Positions 22,891 through 36,480 of a stretch of 64,000 nt of DNA are shown piece by piece. A program made the translations under genes and the position numbers. The stretch's first letter is position 1; each line of letters begins with the position of its first letter. The stretch covers positions 62,001-126,000 of the forward strand of contig WBMZ01010241.1 in the NCBI GenBank assembly GCA_013400975.1, given 5' to 3'. This DNA is from Atrichornis clamosus. Lineage: Eukaryota; Chordata; Aves; Passeriformes; Menuridae. The notes beneath the pieces are model-generated. The model searched no databases. It was not told where the DNA came from and saw nothing but the letters and a program-made list of their open reading frames with translations.

Positions 22891-25800
22891 GGATGGATAT
22901 CCAGATATTGGAACAGATGCAGTGGAAAGTAAAAAGGTTCTCTCAACTGCACCTAGCTAGTCAGTGGCAGAAATAAAAGATTTTGGAGCCTCAGACTTCT
23001 GCTGTGTTCAAGAACTAGTCTCTCTGCTACTCTTTTCAGCAGGGCAGAATTTCCTGACCAAGTGTGCGAATTGTCTCAATCAAGCACCATTCTACAAATT
23101 TAAATTAAGAGCCCCGATTTAAAATGTCTTCTGCCTTATAACAATAAGGTGGATCCTGACGCAACAGGACAACAGCTGACAAATTAATCAGAGAGTCCTA
23201 CTCTGCTAAGGCAACAGTGTGACTCTGCAGCTTGTCTTAGCCCTTGGGAGGTTGGATCCTGTTCCCTGCTTTGACCCTGGCTGCTTTGTCAATCAGGCAA
23301 GCTATAAAGCCTTGTTTTACCTTCTGCGTGTGAAACAGAGATAAGAGCCATCTCTTGCTTTGAAAAGGTGTTGTGAAGAGAAGCCTTGTTGATTGCTACA
23401 AGGCACACAGTGCCTCAGAGTGTGCACATGCATTCACACCTGCTCTAGACAATTCCAGCAACAAGTTTCTAATAGACAACCCTTGCTATTTGCCAAGCTG
23501 GTAACCACAATTTTGAAAGGAACTTGTAGAAATACTCTAAATGACAAAACTTGAACATCAGGTATATAAAACTATATTGGCAAACCATTGATAACACTTT
23601 AACATAAAGTGGGAGAATAAGAAGATGAAGTTTTGCTGTTTATATGTGTGTGCATGTGTATGTATACATATATGAGAGAGAGTGGGCTGAAGGGGAAGGA
23701 ACACTTTTATCCAAATCTATTCTACAAGGGAAAACCAAGCCAAAACAAATGAAAACCTTTCAGTAAATGACAAATAATATCTTCAGAAACAGCACAGCAG
23801 AAGTGAGGAAATTCATTCCAACTCTGCGTTATTCCCTTTGCATCCAGTGATTTTCTCTAGAAAGGAACATTTTTCTTATGATCTTTATATGAATATTTTG
23901 AATTATTTCAATACTTCTTCAATTCATGAAGACAATGAAAAAATTAAATTATTGTTCTTGCTACCATTAGAACAAAGATTTTTTTACCAAAGAATTCAAC
24001 AATAATTTTCTTTACAACTGAGTTTTTTACTCAAGCACATAAAATCGTTAAAAAAATCACCAAAAAGTCATTAAAATTCTACAACAGCAACCACTGATCC
24101 ATATAAACTACGGCCCACTGGTATATTACACACGGAATTACCTCTAACTATGACCTTTACTGTGCTTCTACATGAGTAACAGATGAATAAAACACGATTT
24201 GTATGATTGCTTAATGTAGTAATGACCTGAGTGTATTAAACAGTATCATGGACTGTATGGGGTAGTGGATATGTTCCTTTGTTCTCTGAAAACAATTCCT
24301 CACCAGGATCTGAACTAAGATCATATAGGAGTCATAAATTTCATGAGCCATAAGCACAAATCTGGAGAGAAAGGAGTCCATGCCATTTCATTGCATTCTC
24401 TGATGGCTGAATTGGTCTGTACTGGACTGCTGACCAACACATTACCTGTCAGTTTGGGAAAGACAATTCTCCAATCTTTACTCATAAGAGATGTACCAAG
24501 TCACTCTGATAACAATTACAGAAGATAAACTGCTGTACTAGCTGTCCCATGAATAGATCACTGATATTTTGGCAGAGAATACTGGATTAATCTGTGGTTT
24601 TTTAATTCAAATATAGTGTTGTCTTGCTATTAATTTCCCCAGTCTAATATATATATTAAGAAGATGAATAATCCTGGAAGTCTCGATACTATAACATTAG
24701 ACTGTAATACACTGACCACATTCTTAGAACTAGGAAAAGGAAATAAAAACAAAGAAAAAAATGTTGCTTAAACTTAGCATAACTGATCTTTACTCATCTG
24801 CTCTATCAGCTGCCATTACAGGCCCTGTTAACCAGGTGAGTAATATTAACATACTATGACTGTGTGAGTACTTCTGATTTTATAGTTCCCCAGCGTGTGC
24901 TGACAGCTTTGCCTTGGAGAGCTGAAACTAAATAGATCATCATTCAAAAAAATGAAAAAAAATGTTTTAAGACCATCCTTCACCCTTATTAACAGATTTC
25001 TTAATTTAATTTTAAAAATTTCTGAGGGTTTTTCCTCCAACATTTTGGCCTTCTCCTCTGCACAATTTTTCCCAATTTTCAATATCTTGCTACTTCCTAG
25101 ACAGATAAAGAAGCAGAATTCCTTACATGAGAATTACCTTTCGTGGTCATGTTTGAAATCCTCTTCTAGTCTCATTTATTTGTAGTGTTTTTGGAAGAGA
25201 TAGAAACTGTTGCTTTTTACTCTTATTGAACTTCATAAACTTGCAGAGGAATTTAGCATAATTTTTGACATTTGGCAAGTACACTCTTGACTTGTTTAGA
25301 AGATTTGTTGCGAAAAGATGTGTTTTGAAATGGGTTCGTATATATTCATATATGCAGGAGAAGGAAAAAATTAAGGATACTGACTTCTATGATCTCTTGC
25401 ACGGTTATTTTGCATGCACATGCACCATATTGTACCTTGACCTGTTCATACTGGTCTGTTACTAACAGAAAGTTGTGCTGACAGATTCAGGGCAAGTGTC
25501 CTTTTGGCTGTGATTTTAAATTAAACAAATAACATCAATTTCCGAGATTATTTGGAGCAGAGAGTGCTATTCTGATTTGCAAAAGAGTCTCACAGAACAA
25601 GGTAATCTGAAAGTATTTATTTATAATTCAGACTTTGAGTCTTTTCTACATTCCTATTAATGTCTTTTTAACACTGAAATTTTCAGTCTCTACCAAATCA
25701 TATTTGCTGTTAGTGGAGATATATGTTACCGGATAAGGTAAAGGTTCAGTGTACTGACTAAAGGATTTGAAATCAAACACAGTCAAATGCTCCCACAAAT

Positions 25801-28800
25801 TTTCTTTCGGGGAAACATTTGACATGGATCTGAGGAAAGCATACAATGTTGCCGGTTCCCTTAAGTAGACCATTTGCTAAAATATACCCCAACGATCTCT
25901 TCAATTATTTCCAGTAGTAGTAAACCTACAACTCCATAATTAAAAAGTATGCTCTAAAATTCAAGCCATACAATTAAAAGTCAAGTTTACTGTAGAATCT
26001 ACTTAGTCCTCTGAAGTGTTATAGTTCTCTTGAGAATTACTTGTGACAACTCTGTGGGGCTAATTTCCTAGATCACCAATACTGAATTTTGTATTTTGCT
26101 ACTGAAATGTATCTTGCTTCCTATCAGAACATGGATTATATGCATTTCTCAATTTTTCGTTATGGTACATATACTCCAGGTTTGTTCTTTTATCTCAACA
26201 AAACTGTTTTCATGGCCTATACTCATCTGTGCAGGTCTACTGTTCAACTTCCTGAAGGAAGTTCAAGAATGAACTGCAGCCCATGCAGAAGGGAGACACA
26301 GAAGTCATTGGCACCAGGGTTTGATTTGATGCAGACTTTTGCTGATCAGCTGCATACTTTCTGATTTTGTCCTTAAGTGCAAGTATTTCTCACTAAAATT
26401 CACAAAGCATCTCTGCAGCTTGGTCAACAGAATAACCTTTTAAACACCAACTAAAAAAAAAAGAAAACAAGTGTGCATTTTAAAATAGGATGAATACAGG
26501 TTTCCACACTTAAACAAGACTTAACTGCTACACAAATAGAGACAGGAAAAAAAGCTTCTAGACAAATATTTGCAGAAAAGAATCTAAAAGTTATGATACA
26601 TCGAAAATGTAATAGCAATTAAAAATATTTGATGTAATGAAAAAAACCCAGTAACCAATGTGATTCACATAAACTGGAATATAGCTTACCATTTCCTCAG
26701 TTATTGGGACATATATTTGGAAGACTTGAACTGCTGTATAAAATTTTGGGCATAGAATAACTGGAGAACATCCTGAGGAGGGAAAGTATACAAGTCTAGA
26801 AGATAGAAGTTTGGCAAAGGTTTAAAACCAGATTTGCTTAGATAACTAGATGAAGGAAAAGCAGGATTATAACTTCTAAGTATATATACAGTAGCTGTGT
26901 AAATAGAAGGGAATAGCAATCTGCTCTCTGCATTGAGAGAACAGAAAGTATCATCCAACATGATCCTAGCAATTTCTAGATGAGTCCAGTTTGTGGGGCT
27001 AGGTGAGTCATCAGTAAGACAAGAATCTGTGCATCAAGATCCCTTGCATAACTTTGTCTCTTCCCTGAGGCCAGTTTTCTAAAAAGAGCTAGTATGAGAA
27101 CCTGGACATTCTGAAGAACTGATCTCAGATTAAGAAAACGAAACACATTATGCAATTGGCACACTATTACCATATACAGATAGCCCTATGGGTCTGCTTT
27201 CAACACCAAAAAATACTTTCATCCCAAAATGCAATCCTCCCCAAACAATATTTAAGTTCAAAAAGGAAAAAAAAAAAGCAAAAAATCATGGGGCTATTTT
27301 CACACTTGACAGAATTTGAAGCTGCGGTGTTCACTGTTTGGCCTTTTTCTAAGTGCAGCAGTTCATTTGCATAAAAATTACAAAGTTTAACTATAACATT
27401 AATGGCTGAAAGACATATATTCCAGTTAAGCTAATGACAGAATTGCCTTCCTCATTTTTAATGCAATTTAAAAATGAAAGTTCCTCAATCCTAAAATATC
27501 ATACAGATCCCCAAAGCTCAGCAATATTTGTGTTTTAAGAAGGTGAAATCTCTTCCCCAGTCCACTGTGAAAGCTCTGCTCTTTAGTGACTTTCAAAACC
27601 CTATTCATAAATACTGATTAGGTACTATTTCACCATAGGGTGCAGCATTACTAGCAGAGCTGCCTACCCAGGGTGAAAATGGAAATGTTAGTGTAGTAAA
27701 TCAGGCCAAATGTCCTGGTAATTCTATACATGAAAGACCATCTTTAATAAACAGATGTTAACTAGGGACTCAGCTCATTTTATTTTTAGTATGCAAGTGT
27801 CAAATGCCATGGACTGATTTAAGGTGGAAAAGCTATGGGCAAGGAGTGCATAATATGATTGCATTTAAAGGGAAAAAAGGTTGGAGGCACAGACTGTTTG
27901 CAGTGCAGCTGGCTGGCAAAACTGCAAAGGTACCGGATCCGAGAGACAATTTATTCTGCTAAATAATGGGTCATGTATGTTACCTGCCACTTTCCTGAAA
28001 TTGCCACAAATTAACCACTTTGGCAGCTTGTTATGAAAGGCTTCTGTACACCTGCAGAGTTCTTTGGCTGCTCTTTGGACTAGGGACTCATAATACCTGG
28101 TTGAGCATAAAGTGTATTAAAGGCATTAGGACTTCTTTTTCAATTGTAGAATCATTACAGAAACAGTGTAGCAATTAGGGACCTAATTAGCCTCCAGCCA
28201 TATTTTATTCTTATAATCATTAAATGCACAAGTAACTATTCTGTCAATTTTATTCTTAAAAGCAGTATTTCATTAAAAAGCCCCAAACCCCCAAAAAACA
28301 ACACAAACCCGCATTTCACCCATGGTATTTTGGAGCAATTATACTATCGGAGCAACGTCCCTTCCTCTGCCTCAGGCAAACACCTTGGCTTCCCTTTATT
28401 CCTTGAAGTATAACCGATCCTTGAATGTTTGGCTATGCTGGAGCCTACAGTGTCCTTAGAGGTCACTATAGGGAGGATGACTTCACTTTGATGCAGGTTG
28501 CTTTTTGCCCTGCTGGTAAACAGGAGTTCCAACATTGTTTCAAAAATATGAATTAAACCTGCAGGAAACACAACACGAACCTGGAAAATTGGTTATTACT
28601 TCACTTGCAGATGCATACTACACGATATAATTTAACCCTCCCTGAGTTCAGGAAGATACCTTATATTAGCAGTGGGAAAATAATGCAAATCTTCAGTGTG
28701 GCTGAGTGCACTTTTCCACTGCTGGACTTCATAAAACTTTGTCTACTTTATTTGTAATCATTATGCCTCATGCAATAGGATTGGGACAATGAGATAGTGT

Positions 28801-31800
28801 TGCTCGCCCTGAAAACTCTTTCCTTTGACTAAACTCATCTTTGATTTAAAGGGAGAAAATAATCTGCCTGTACTTCATCATGCTCAAGTTCCCCGGCTCT
28901 ACTTTAGGTCTTACACAATTTCTTGACAGAAATCAACACTTTGCTACATTAGAGATTGCACTAAAGAAGAAAACCTCCCTTTTCTAGTGACAGCTCTGCC
29001 CATGTGTGATCCCAAATGAGAATCCTTGGACCATGGAGTACTGCAACTGTTGCTTCACACACGAAGCCCCTTCAGTAATAATACCTGTTCTGGCAGAGCT
29101 GTGTATATCCATGAAGTTAAGCATGAAAACATTGATGCCAGACCTGTGACCAACACGCCTAACACCAAAAACAGCACAAAAGAAAAAAGTCTTGACTAAG
29201 ATTTGTTCTTAGCTTGGCAAAGAGAGTGCTTTTGTAGCCTACGGTGTTTTCAATGCTAAGAGGTGTCTCATTACAACTCACTAGAGAAATGGAGGAGGAA
29301 AGCAGCCTTCAAGAGAATCAAGAAATCAAATTGGTGTGGCAGGATCTCACTAAACATTAGCAATCCTGACAGATCATTCAATTTCTTCCAGGAGTTTCAT
29401 AGCACTGTGCTGTCGAGAAAATTAAATACATTTCATTTAACCACACTGGGACTTTTAGGATTTCCAGGGCAAAATGAAGAAATTTCTACAGAGTGGTAAA
29501 TAGAGAATGTCTTCTATGGAACGATTTTTTCCCCTGTGCATTCTCTACATTCCTGACCTCAGTAGTCTCAATTTATCAGAATAAGCTTTGCTCCCTTTCT
29601 GAATGACACAAAAGATAAAAAGATTTTTAGCTCTAAATATGAGCTTTTTTTCTGTGTCATCATGTGAAATTCCATAATATTTTAACAAAACGAGTCTTAC
29701 AGCATTTTGACGGGAAGAAGACAACTGTATTTGCTCAAATGATTTCAGTTCAATTATGTTATATATATTCATGGTTCAAAATATGCTATGATGATGCAGA
29801 AAGGAAAAATCCTCCTTCTTCCTTACAGATCTTCTCTCCAAATCACAATATATAACCCCAATGTTTTTATTTATACCAGTTCTGTTTTCAAGAATTTTCT
29901 CCTCTCCTGCTATGTATAATATGCACACCATATAAATCATATAAATCAGGAAAGAGGATGGGGAGAGAATGGGAAATGATAGTTAATATCAGGAAAGAAC
30001 TGGAATGCTTTGACTGAGTTTACCAGTGTATTGCTCAAAATATATGTCTTACCACTGGAGTCAGCATCTTGTTCTTTTTGCACCACCTTGAGAAATCTCA
30101 GCTAAATGATCGGCTTATTGAAACCATATTGCAATGTCACAAGATAGAGAAATACCACTGCAAAACAATAGTCAGAGCACAAAAACTACTGTATTTAACT
30201 AGAATATATTGAGTAATCCCTGGCCCTTCACAAATTTATATTGAAGTGTCTTCTCTCTACCTGTGGAGGAGCACAGATTAACTAGTGACTTAGGAACCAC
30301 CCACAGCTGTATCTCTATTTCTCCTGTTTTCTAGGGTCTAAACTAGCTAAGTGAGGTGGAAATCACTTTCAAGATTGCAGTCATATTCCCTGATGGTGTG
30401 TATAACAAATGCACATGTACACAACCATATGTATGACAGGGAGTTACAGTTTACTGACAAAATCTCTTGACAGAACTTAATCCTGCTAATGTGGCAGTCT
30501 AGGAAGGCTATAAAAGTTACCCAAGCCCCTTAGAATAGTTTAGAACACTTAGAAAACCAAAGTACACACATATTTTTCATAATACTGAAATGCAGCTTGT
30601 CTCATTTCAGCACAAAGTTATTTTGCTTAACATTATTTGCACTGTAACATAATGATCTTCCATAATTATTTTTAATATAATTTCTTCCCAGGCTTCATAA
30701 TAAAGCATAAATTCTTGGATGCTTGATACCACTTCAAATTCCATAGGGCAGACAGCAACAACCTTGGCATTGCTTTTACTGGCATTTGGGTAAATTAACT
30801 GTATAATGAGTCCTTGGTTGTCCTTAACCAAAACTTTGCTGGACAGGTTCATTTACAATGCTCAAACAGAATGACCTTCCAATCTGGCTTAGAGGCCCCT
30901 AGATTGCTGTAAATGTGACCTGACATTTCCTTATGGGTGAAAAATTAGATTATAACAAAGAATACAATAACATAATTCCATTTCAGGGTCTAAGTGAAAG
31001 TGATGGTCGAACAGATTAAGATGTAAAATTCCTTTGTAAAATTAAGTTATTTATAATATGATGCATACTCCTTGTTTTATCTGTCATATAATACAATTAT
31101 TTCTTACAGTATAGCAGATGTATTCATTGGTGCTGCTGACAAAACAAAAATAGTATCATTGCCAAGAAGGCGGTCAAGAATTTTGGAAGGCAGTTATTCT
31201 GACTTATAAAGTTTCATCTTTAAAATAAGAACATTTGCAGATTTTGCTGGTTTTTATAATGGTATTTGGCCATTAAGCTGATTTTTTCACCTATAATGTT
31301 AATCAGAACCATCAACTTTTTCATAGTTTTTTAATGGTTCTGGTGTTTTAAATTACACATTTTCACGCTCTCCTCAGATTTTCAGCTGCCTTACCTCAGC
31401 CTCTAATAGCTTACAATTTTTTGCCCACAACCAAATAGAGGTCCCAAAGGGATTAGGTGCAATTGTTTAAAAGTCTAAACATTTCATAAGTAGCTGTCAT
31501 CCAGTAGTTAAATACCTAAATGTCACAAATCAAGTCAATGAATCTCTAGGATCAAAAGCAGAATTAGCCACAGATACAGTTTTAAAATTCATAGCTTTTT
31601 CTGTATAACTCTTAGGAGCCTTATCATATGAGAACTTTTAGGTAATTTCTTCAACTGCTCACTTCTCCTAAAAAGTTCTACTGATCGGATCAAATACTTG
31701 AAATGTTTGACGAGATTATAACAATTAATTCATGAAAATGAATGATATTTATAATGAAAACTTTCAATTTCTACCTTCAGTTATATAGTGCTTAGTGTTC

Positions 31801-34640
31801 CACTTTCTCTTTGTGATGTTTGAACTTATGCAAAGCTTCTTTACAGGCAAGTAGAAGTGAAAAAAAAAAGTTAATCAAGAGGAAATTACATGGATTTCTA
31901 GAAATTCACATTTTATTCTGCCAATTCAATATGAAAACCAAAAAAAGTCTGAAGACTGTACTCTTCTTAATGGCTGTGCTCTGTACTTCTCTTAGTGAAG
32001 TAATGCACACACACAAACAAAACCAAACAAGAACAAGAAACATAAATCTTGGAAATGTTGTGAAATAAGGCACTAAAACAGGCCATCTTTTATCAGCTCA
32101 GCAGTGCTTAGTAATTAAAGTACTACTCACAACAAATTCCTGCAAATCCAACAATAAACTCAACCAAGAAAAGGGAAAAAAAGTTTCTCTCTTTTATATC
32201 CTGGAATATTTTGAACTTAAAATTATTTATTTCATGGAGCACCTCCATGTTGTAATTTTGGCCCAGACTCTGCCTTTATGCAATTAAATCGGCAAATGGC
32301 TTACAGTGAGAAACTTTGAAAAAAAGAATTCTGGCCAGTGTTTGTTTAATCTGAGCTAGGCATATAAAATTCTGTGTTCTAATCTAAAATGTTACATCTG
32401 GGTTTGATCAACACTTCTGACAAGACCTTGTAGTAACTCTAAATATTATCTGTCTTTATGTAATGATTTAAAAAAAAAATTTTTCTAATGTTAGAAAATT
32501 TCATGCCCTTCTACTGCCAATTAATTTTTTTCCATCAGTCTTTGGATTTGATAAATCTATTATAAGATTGTACTTAGTAAATTATCTAGGGTGGCAGATT
32601 ATCTTACTAGGGGTTCAGAATTTTCAAATCCATTAAAAGATGTTCCTGTCCATATCATGATCAAATGACGTTTCTGTTAATTCCCAGTTCATATTGTAGT
32701 TGCATGAGACTGAATCTTCCTGCAGATACCAAACACTGAGTTGCAAAAGCTCTGCATTTTATGGGAGTTGCTCAGCAAACTTGCCATAACATACCAGAGA
32801 TTCTCAAGGCCAGATGTGGAGTATACTGTTACAAGCAAAACACCAAAGGACCATTTGAAAAATGGGAAATTGTATTCTTTATCAGCATGACTCAGAATCT
32901 TAGACATTTGAGATTAGGCCCTTAGTCCACCTAGACAAGTTAATACAGTTGTAGGTTAGTAGCTAACCTGTGTACATAAAACATGTTTGTGAGGTCACAG
33001 AGCACTAAACATTTTTCTCTTCTTTTATTCTAGCTGTAAAACACTGCCTGTAACATGCCTTCAGTGTCACGTTGCTCAGAAAGGTGAAGGCAACAGTGAA
33101 TCATACAGATCCTTCACTTCTTGCCCCACAAAAAAAAAAAAAAAAAAAGGCATAGAAATAGTACTGAACCTTCTAGGAGCAGAATGACATTGTTATTTTC
33201 TGGTCAACAAGCTCTGCATCTCAGGGAATGTCTTTCACAAGGCAGTCTGTCATCCTGAGTTCAGACTTGAAATTCCTTCTGTGGATATCAGACCTCATTT
33301 TCTATGTAGCAGTAGCCCGATCTCAACATAGCACAGGTATGATTTTGGGAAGAGCTTTAGGAATATTGTTAAGTACATAAAAATCATTCAGTAGCTTAGA
33401 CTAAGTTTATGTAAGTAAATCGGTATCATTTGTCTCCAAAGTAACAACATTTAGCCATCTGTGTTACTAGAAGGTTTCTTAACCACTTCATAAAACCCTA
33501 AAACAGGTTCTTTTTTTTTTTCCAAGGAAAATCAGGTCAAAAATATAAAAATAAAAATAAAAATGAAGAAGAAACACCCTCTCATCACCTTTAGAAATTA
33601 AAACCCAAAACAAACCAACCAACCCCCAAATCTCCTAAACAAACAAAAACAACCCAGGAACTACTTGTATTTCTATCACAACTCTATTATTCCAGTATAT
33701 TCTTCCCATGGAAAAGATTTGGTCAAGTGGAAAAGAAAGGGGAAAAATCTTTGACTTTCATTTCAATATTTTCAAATCAATAGCATATCTCAGTCAGTTA
33801 TAGCACATCTAAATTACGTTTTTAAGGAGAACCTGAATTAGCTGAAAGTAATTTAATTAAAACTGGGCTTTTTTTTATAGTGAACAAAAATGCAAGATGT
33901 GCAAGCCCTGTAGCAAATGATCACATTACCCTATCTCAATTAGAGCTGCATATTCAAAGACAACATAAGACTAGAAAATTAATAAGGCACTAGAACATTT
34001 AAGGAGTCCTGGTAGAATATGGAGTCCTTGGATCAGTATTGTTTTTCTTTATTCTCCTTTTCACTCAATTTACAGGAAACTGTAGCAGTTTTCCAGTTAT
34101 ACTGGTCTCTGGTCTCCTGCTTCATCCAGACCTCTATCTAGTTTCTTTATAACAACACATAACCTGCTTTGGGAGGGTAATTACTTCTGAAATGAGAAAA
34201 AAAAATTCTGTCAAAGCGGGTTAATCTTCAGCAGATTTATATGAATACCCAGTTTTTGGAAACACACCCACACTCGCTTATGAAAATTGTTGCTCCTGTT
34301 GGAAAGACAACTGAACTTCTGAATCAAACCCTCAGGCACTGCACTATTTAAAATTAAATCCAGCATTGATTTTAGCTCACTTTGCAAAGATAAGCCCAAT
34401 ATCATGTACACATTTATGTTATGGTCCAACCACCACTGCTGCTCTAAGTGACAACCATTTCCAGAAGGGACCCAGAGCACTAATCCTTGTCGCTGTCAGC
34501 ACTCATTCAGAACCAGCAGGGGACAAATAGTCCCCTCAAAGACCTCAAGGAGCCCAAATGGCACTGTTAGAGTCATGATGCCCAAGTTATGCTAAGGCAG
34601 TGCTAGATAAGAGTAGAAAGGCATTAATCACTCCCGTGGA
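22891..34640. other. Long noncoding stretch with enhancer-like blocks
   Basis: No gene or mobile element recognised over almost 12 kb. Blocks with balanced composition and transcription-factor-like cores stand out at 23090-23420, 27640-28240, 28640-28960 and 32240-32420. Examples are CAGCTGGCTGGC near 27908, CCTAATTAGCC near 28180, the octamer ATGCAAAT near 28683 and CATCTTTGATTT near 28838. Simple repeats include GT/AT-rich sequence at 23641-23683, an A19 run at 33130-33148 and AAAAT units at about 33547-33564. The minus frame 30852-30607 (81 codons) was inspected and not recognised. Confidence 0.55.
33130..33148. repeat. A19 homopolymer
   Basis: Nineteen consecutive A residues follow TTGCCCCAC. 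CR1 does not make poly(A) tails, so this is not a CR1 end. I see no retroposed gene body directly upstream. Confidence 0.85.
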
Positions 34641-34646
34641 TATAAA
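34641..34646 (+). promoter_or_regulatory. TATA box candidate
   Basis: TATAAA in the context GTGGATATAAAGGTGCAC. Transcription would start near 34665-34675, leaving a leader of about 140 bases before the ATG at 34812. The surrounding 80 bases are more GC-rich than their neighbours. Position relative to the signal-peptide-like ORF is the only support. Confidence 0.3.
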
Positions 34647-34811
34647 GGTGCACAGGCACCGTCAGTGCGGAGCAGGGGAGAGGCTGTAACAAACCACATT
34701 CATGCTGAGGGAATGCAGTTGTGTTTTCACAGACCCAACAAAAAGGAGAACCAGGAGATTGTGGCATTTCCATGCGTAAGTTTTTCTTGTATGCAGGTGA
34801 AAGTATTTGCA

Positions 34812-34907
34812 ATGGGACTGTGTCCTCTGATACTGGTTGGAGTTCTGCTGCAAGGATTCAGTGCTTTAGCTTCAGTGATTTGGCATGATGGAACACAGTG
34901 TACGTAG
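34812..34907 (+). CDS. Candidate signal-peptide first exon, unidentified
   Basis: The ATG at 34812 opens a 31-codon frame beginning MGLCPLILVGVLLQG and continuing through FSALAS to WHDGTQCT. It has a hydrophobic core of about 14 residues followed by small residues, which is the pattern of a cleavable signal peptide. It ends at TAG in 34905-34907. A possible splice donor (GTACGT at 34900-34905) lies just before that stop, so this could be the first coding exon of a secreted or membrane protein. A GTAAGT donor motif (34776-34781) and a pyrimidine-rich acceptor (TTTTTCTTGTATGCAG, ending 34796) lie upstream, and a TATA box is at 34641. I do not recognise the product. No downstream exon was found and both donors near the end are weak, so a chance ORF is quite possible. 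Confidence 0.22.
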   Translation: MGLCPLILVGVLLQGFSALASVIWHDGTQCT

Positions 34908-36390
34908 ATTTTTTGCTTAACCTTCTGTTTTTAAAATGTATCTTAAAACCTTGCTCTTGAAACTACTAAATGAAACCTATCCAATCTCTTAAAATATCCC
35001 ATTTCAAAGCTATAACGTATTAAAATGTCAAAGGTTTTTATGTATGTCTGTAATCAATCTAAGTAATGACACAATTGCACACAATTTTCCCTTCTGATTG
35101 AAATTAGTACAAAATTTAAAAAATGAGTTTAGTATTAAAGCTGTGGTCCAGTTCTATATTTTAGTGTAGGCTGTCATTTGTAAAGGCTAAATAGTCATTT
35201 GCACAGTGACAGAATAATAAGTAAATTAAATTGCCTTTTTATGTTATAACAGAAGAAAAAAAACGCCAGAGCATAATTTTTGCTTCATCTCTTTATGTTA
35301 GCAAAGGTCAATTTCAACTCATTTTCATGGTTTTCTTTTTTCTTTAGGTCAACAATTTCACAGATATAAAACAAACCCAGAGCAGATAATTTATATTTGC
35401 TGATTGAATAAAGTTACTAAAAAACTCCCTTGAGCAATAACCAGTACAATTCTGCAGAATTTGGCCCTTATGAGTATGGGACTCATATCAAGGAAATAAG
35501 AATTCTTTCTAGAAACGTGAAATTATACCATAATCAGTATAGTGGTAAACACAAGATATTTAAAATGTTAATGATTTTAATCAGAGCAATTTTTAAAGGG
35601 GAAACTTGAAAATAAGTAGAGTCTGTCCTACAAATGCATCTTGATGACATGCAAAAAACATAGCTTAGATTACACATGGTAGTTGAACTCTGATGCCAAG
35701 AGATAGAATGAACACAAAAAAGTGTTTTTGGAAAATAATAAACATAGACACCTGAAAAATTTTATATATGCTAATAAAGATAGAAAAATAAAAAACAATA
35801 CAATGGTTTTGCGTTGCTGCCTCAGACCAATGTGTACAGTTTAGATAATGCTGTTGTGAAAGGAAAATTCAAAAGTTCAAGATATTATAGCTATTTTACA
35901 TAAGCAATTGTGCATGTAATCAGAAATCTGTGAAATTCATCGTATTTTTTAGTTACCTGCTTTCCTAACTTTTTGAAAATATTTACTTAAATTACTACAA
36001 AAAAATTAAAAGTTTTAAGACATGTAATAAATATTTATAAAGTATTAGAAATAGACCAAGTTTTAACCCATTGGGAAGATATTCAATTCTAAACTTAACA
36101 GTGAGGGAAATTTATTTCTGTCTTGTTTTGTGTCAGGAAAAGCTTTTGCCTAGTCTCAGACATTTATCCTTCAGCTCTGATCTGGTACCAAGGTAAGGTG
36201 AAAATGCTAAGAACATTTTACCTCCTTAGGCCAACATTCCCACGAGTCTCCTTGCCAACAGGTACATCTGTATTTGTAGTTTTACTAACTCCTTTTATTT
36301 TCATTGCACCAGTTCCATGGAAAGTTACTGCTGCTGTGACAAACAGCCTGCTGTTGTGAGTGGCTGCATGGTACTGAGCTGCTGGCAGGG
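34908..36390. other. AT-rich noncoding DNA
   Basis: No continuation exon for the frame at 34812 was recognised. About 36352-36390 (GTGGCTGCATGGTACTGAGC onward) resembles the final bases of the avian LTR family also seen at 13722-14303, here in plus orientation, but the resemblance covers only about 50 bp. Confidence 0.5.
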
Positions 36391-36480
36391 GTTAAAGCAC
36401 AACAGATTCAAAGTCTCTCCAGAAATTAACACCAAGTCGATGAATCATTGCTCAAGGGTAGCACCCTGTTGTGCTTTAAC
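36391..36480. repeat. 15-bp perfect inverted repeat, 60-bp spacer
   Basis: GTTAAAGCACAACAG at 36391-36405 is the exact reverse complement of CTGTTGTGCTTTAAC at 36466-36480. The left arm with its upstream bases (GCTGGCAGGG) resembles the U5 end of an avian LTR. The right arm would be the same end facing the other way. The pairing is visible in the sequence; the LTR link is inference. Confidence 0.85.

Noticed and set aside
33130..33148. A19 run as the tail of a processed pseudogene
   Set aside because: No gene-like sequence directly upstream and no flanking target duplication were seen.
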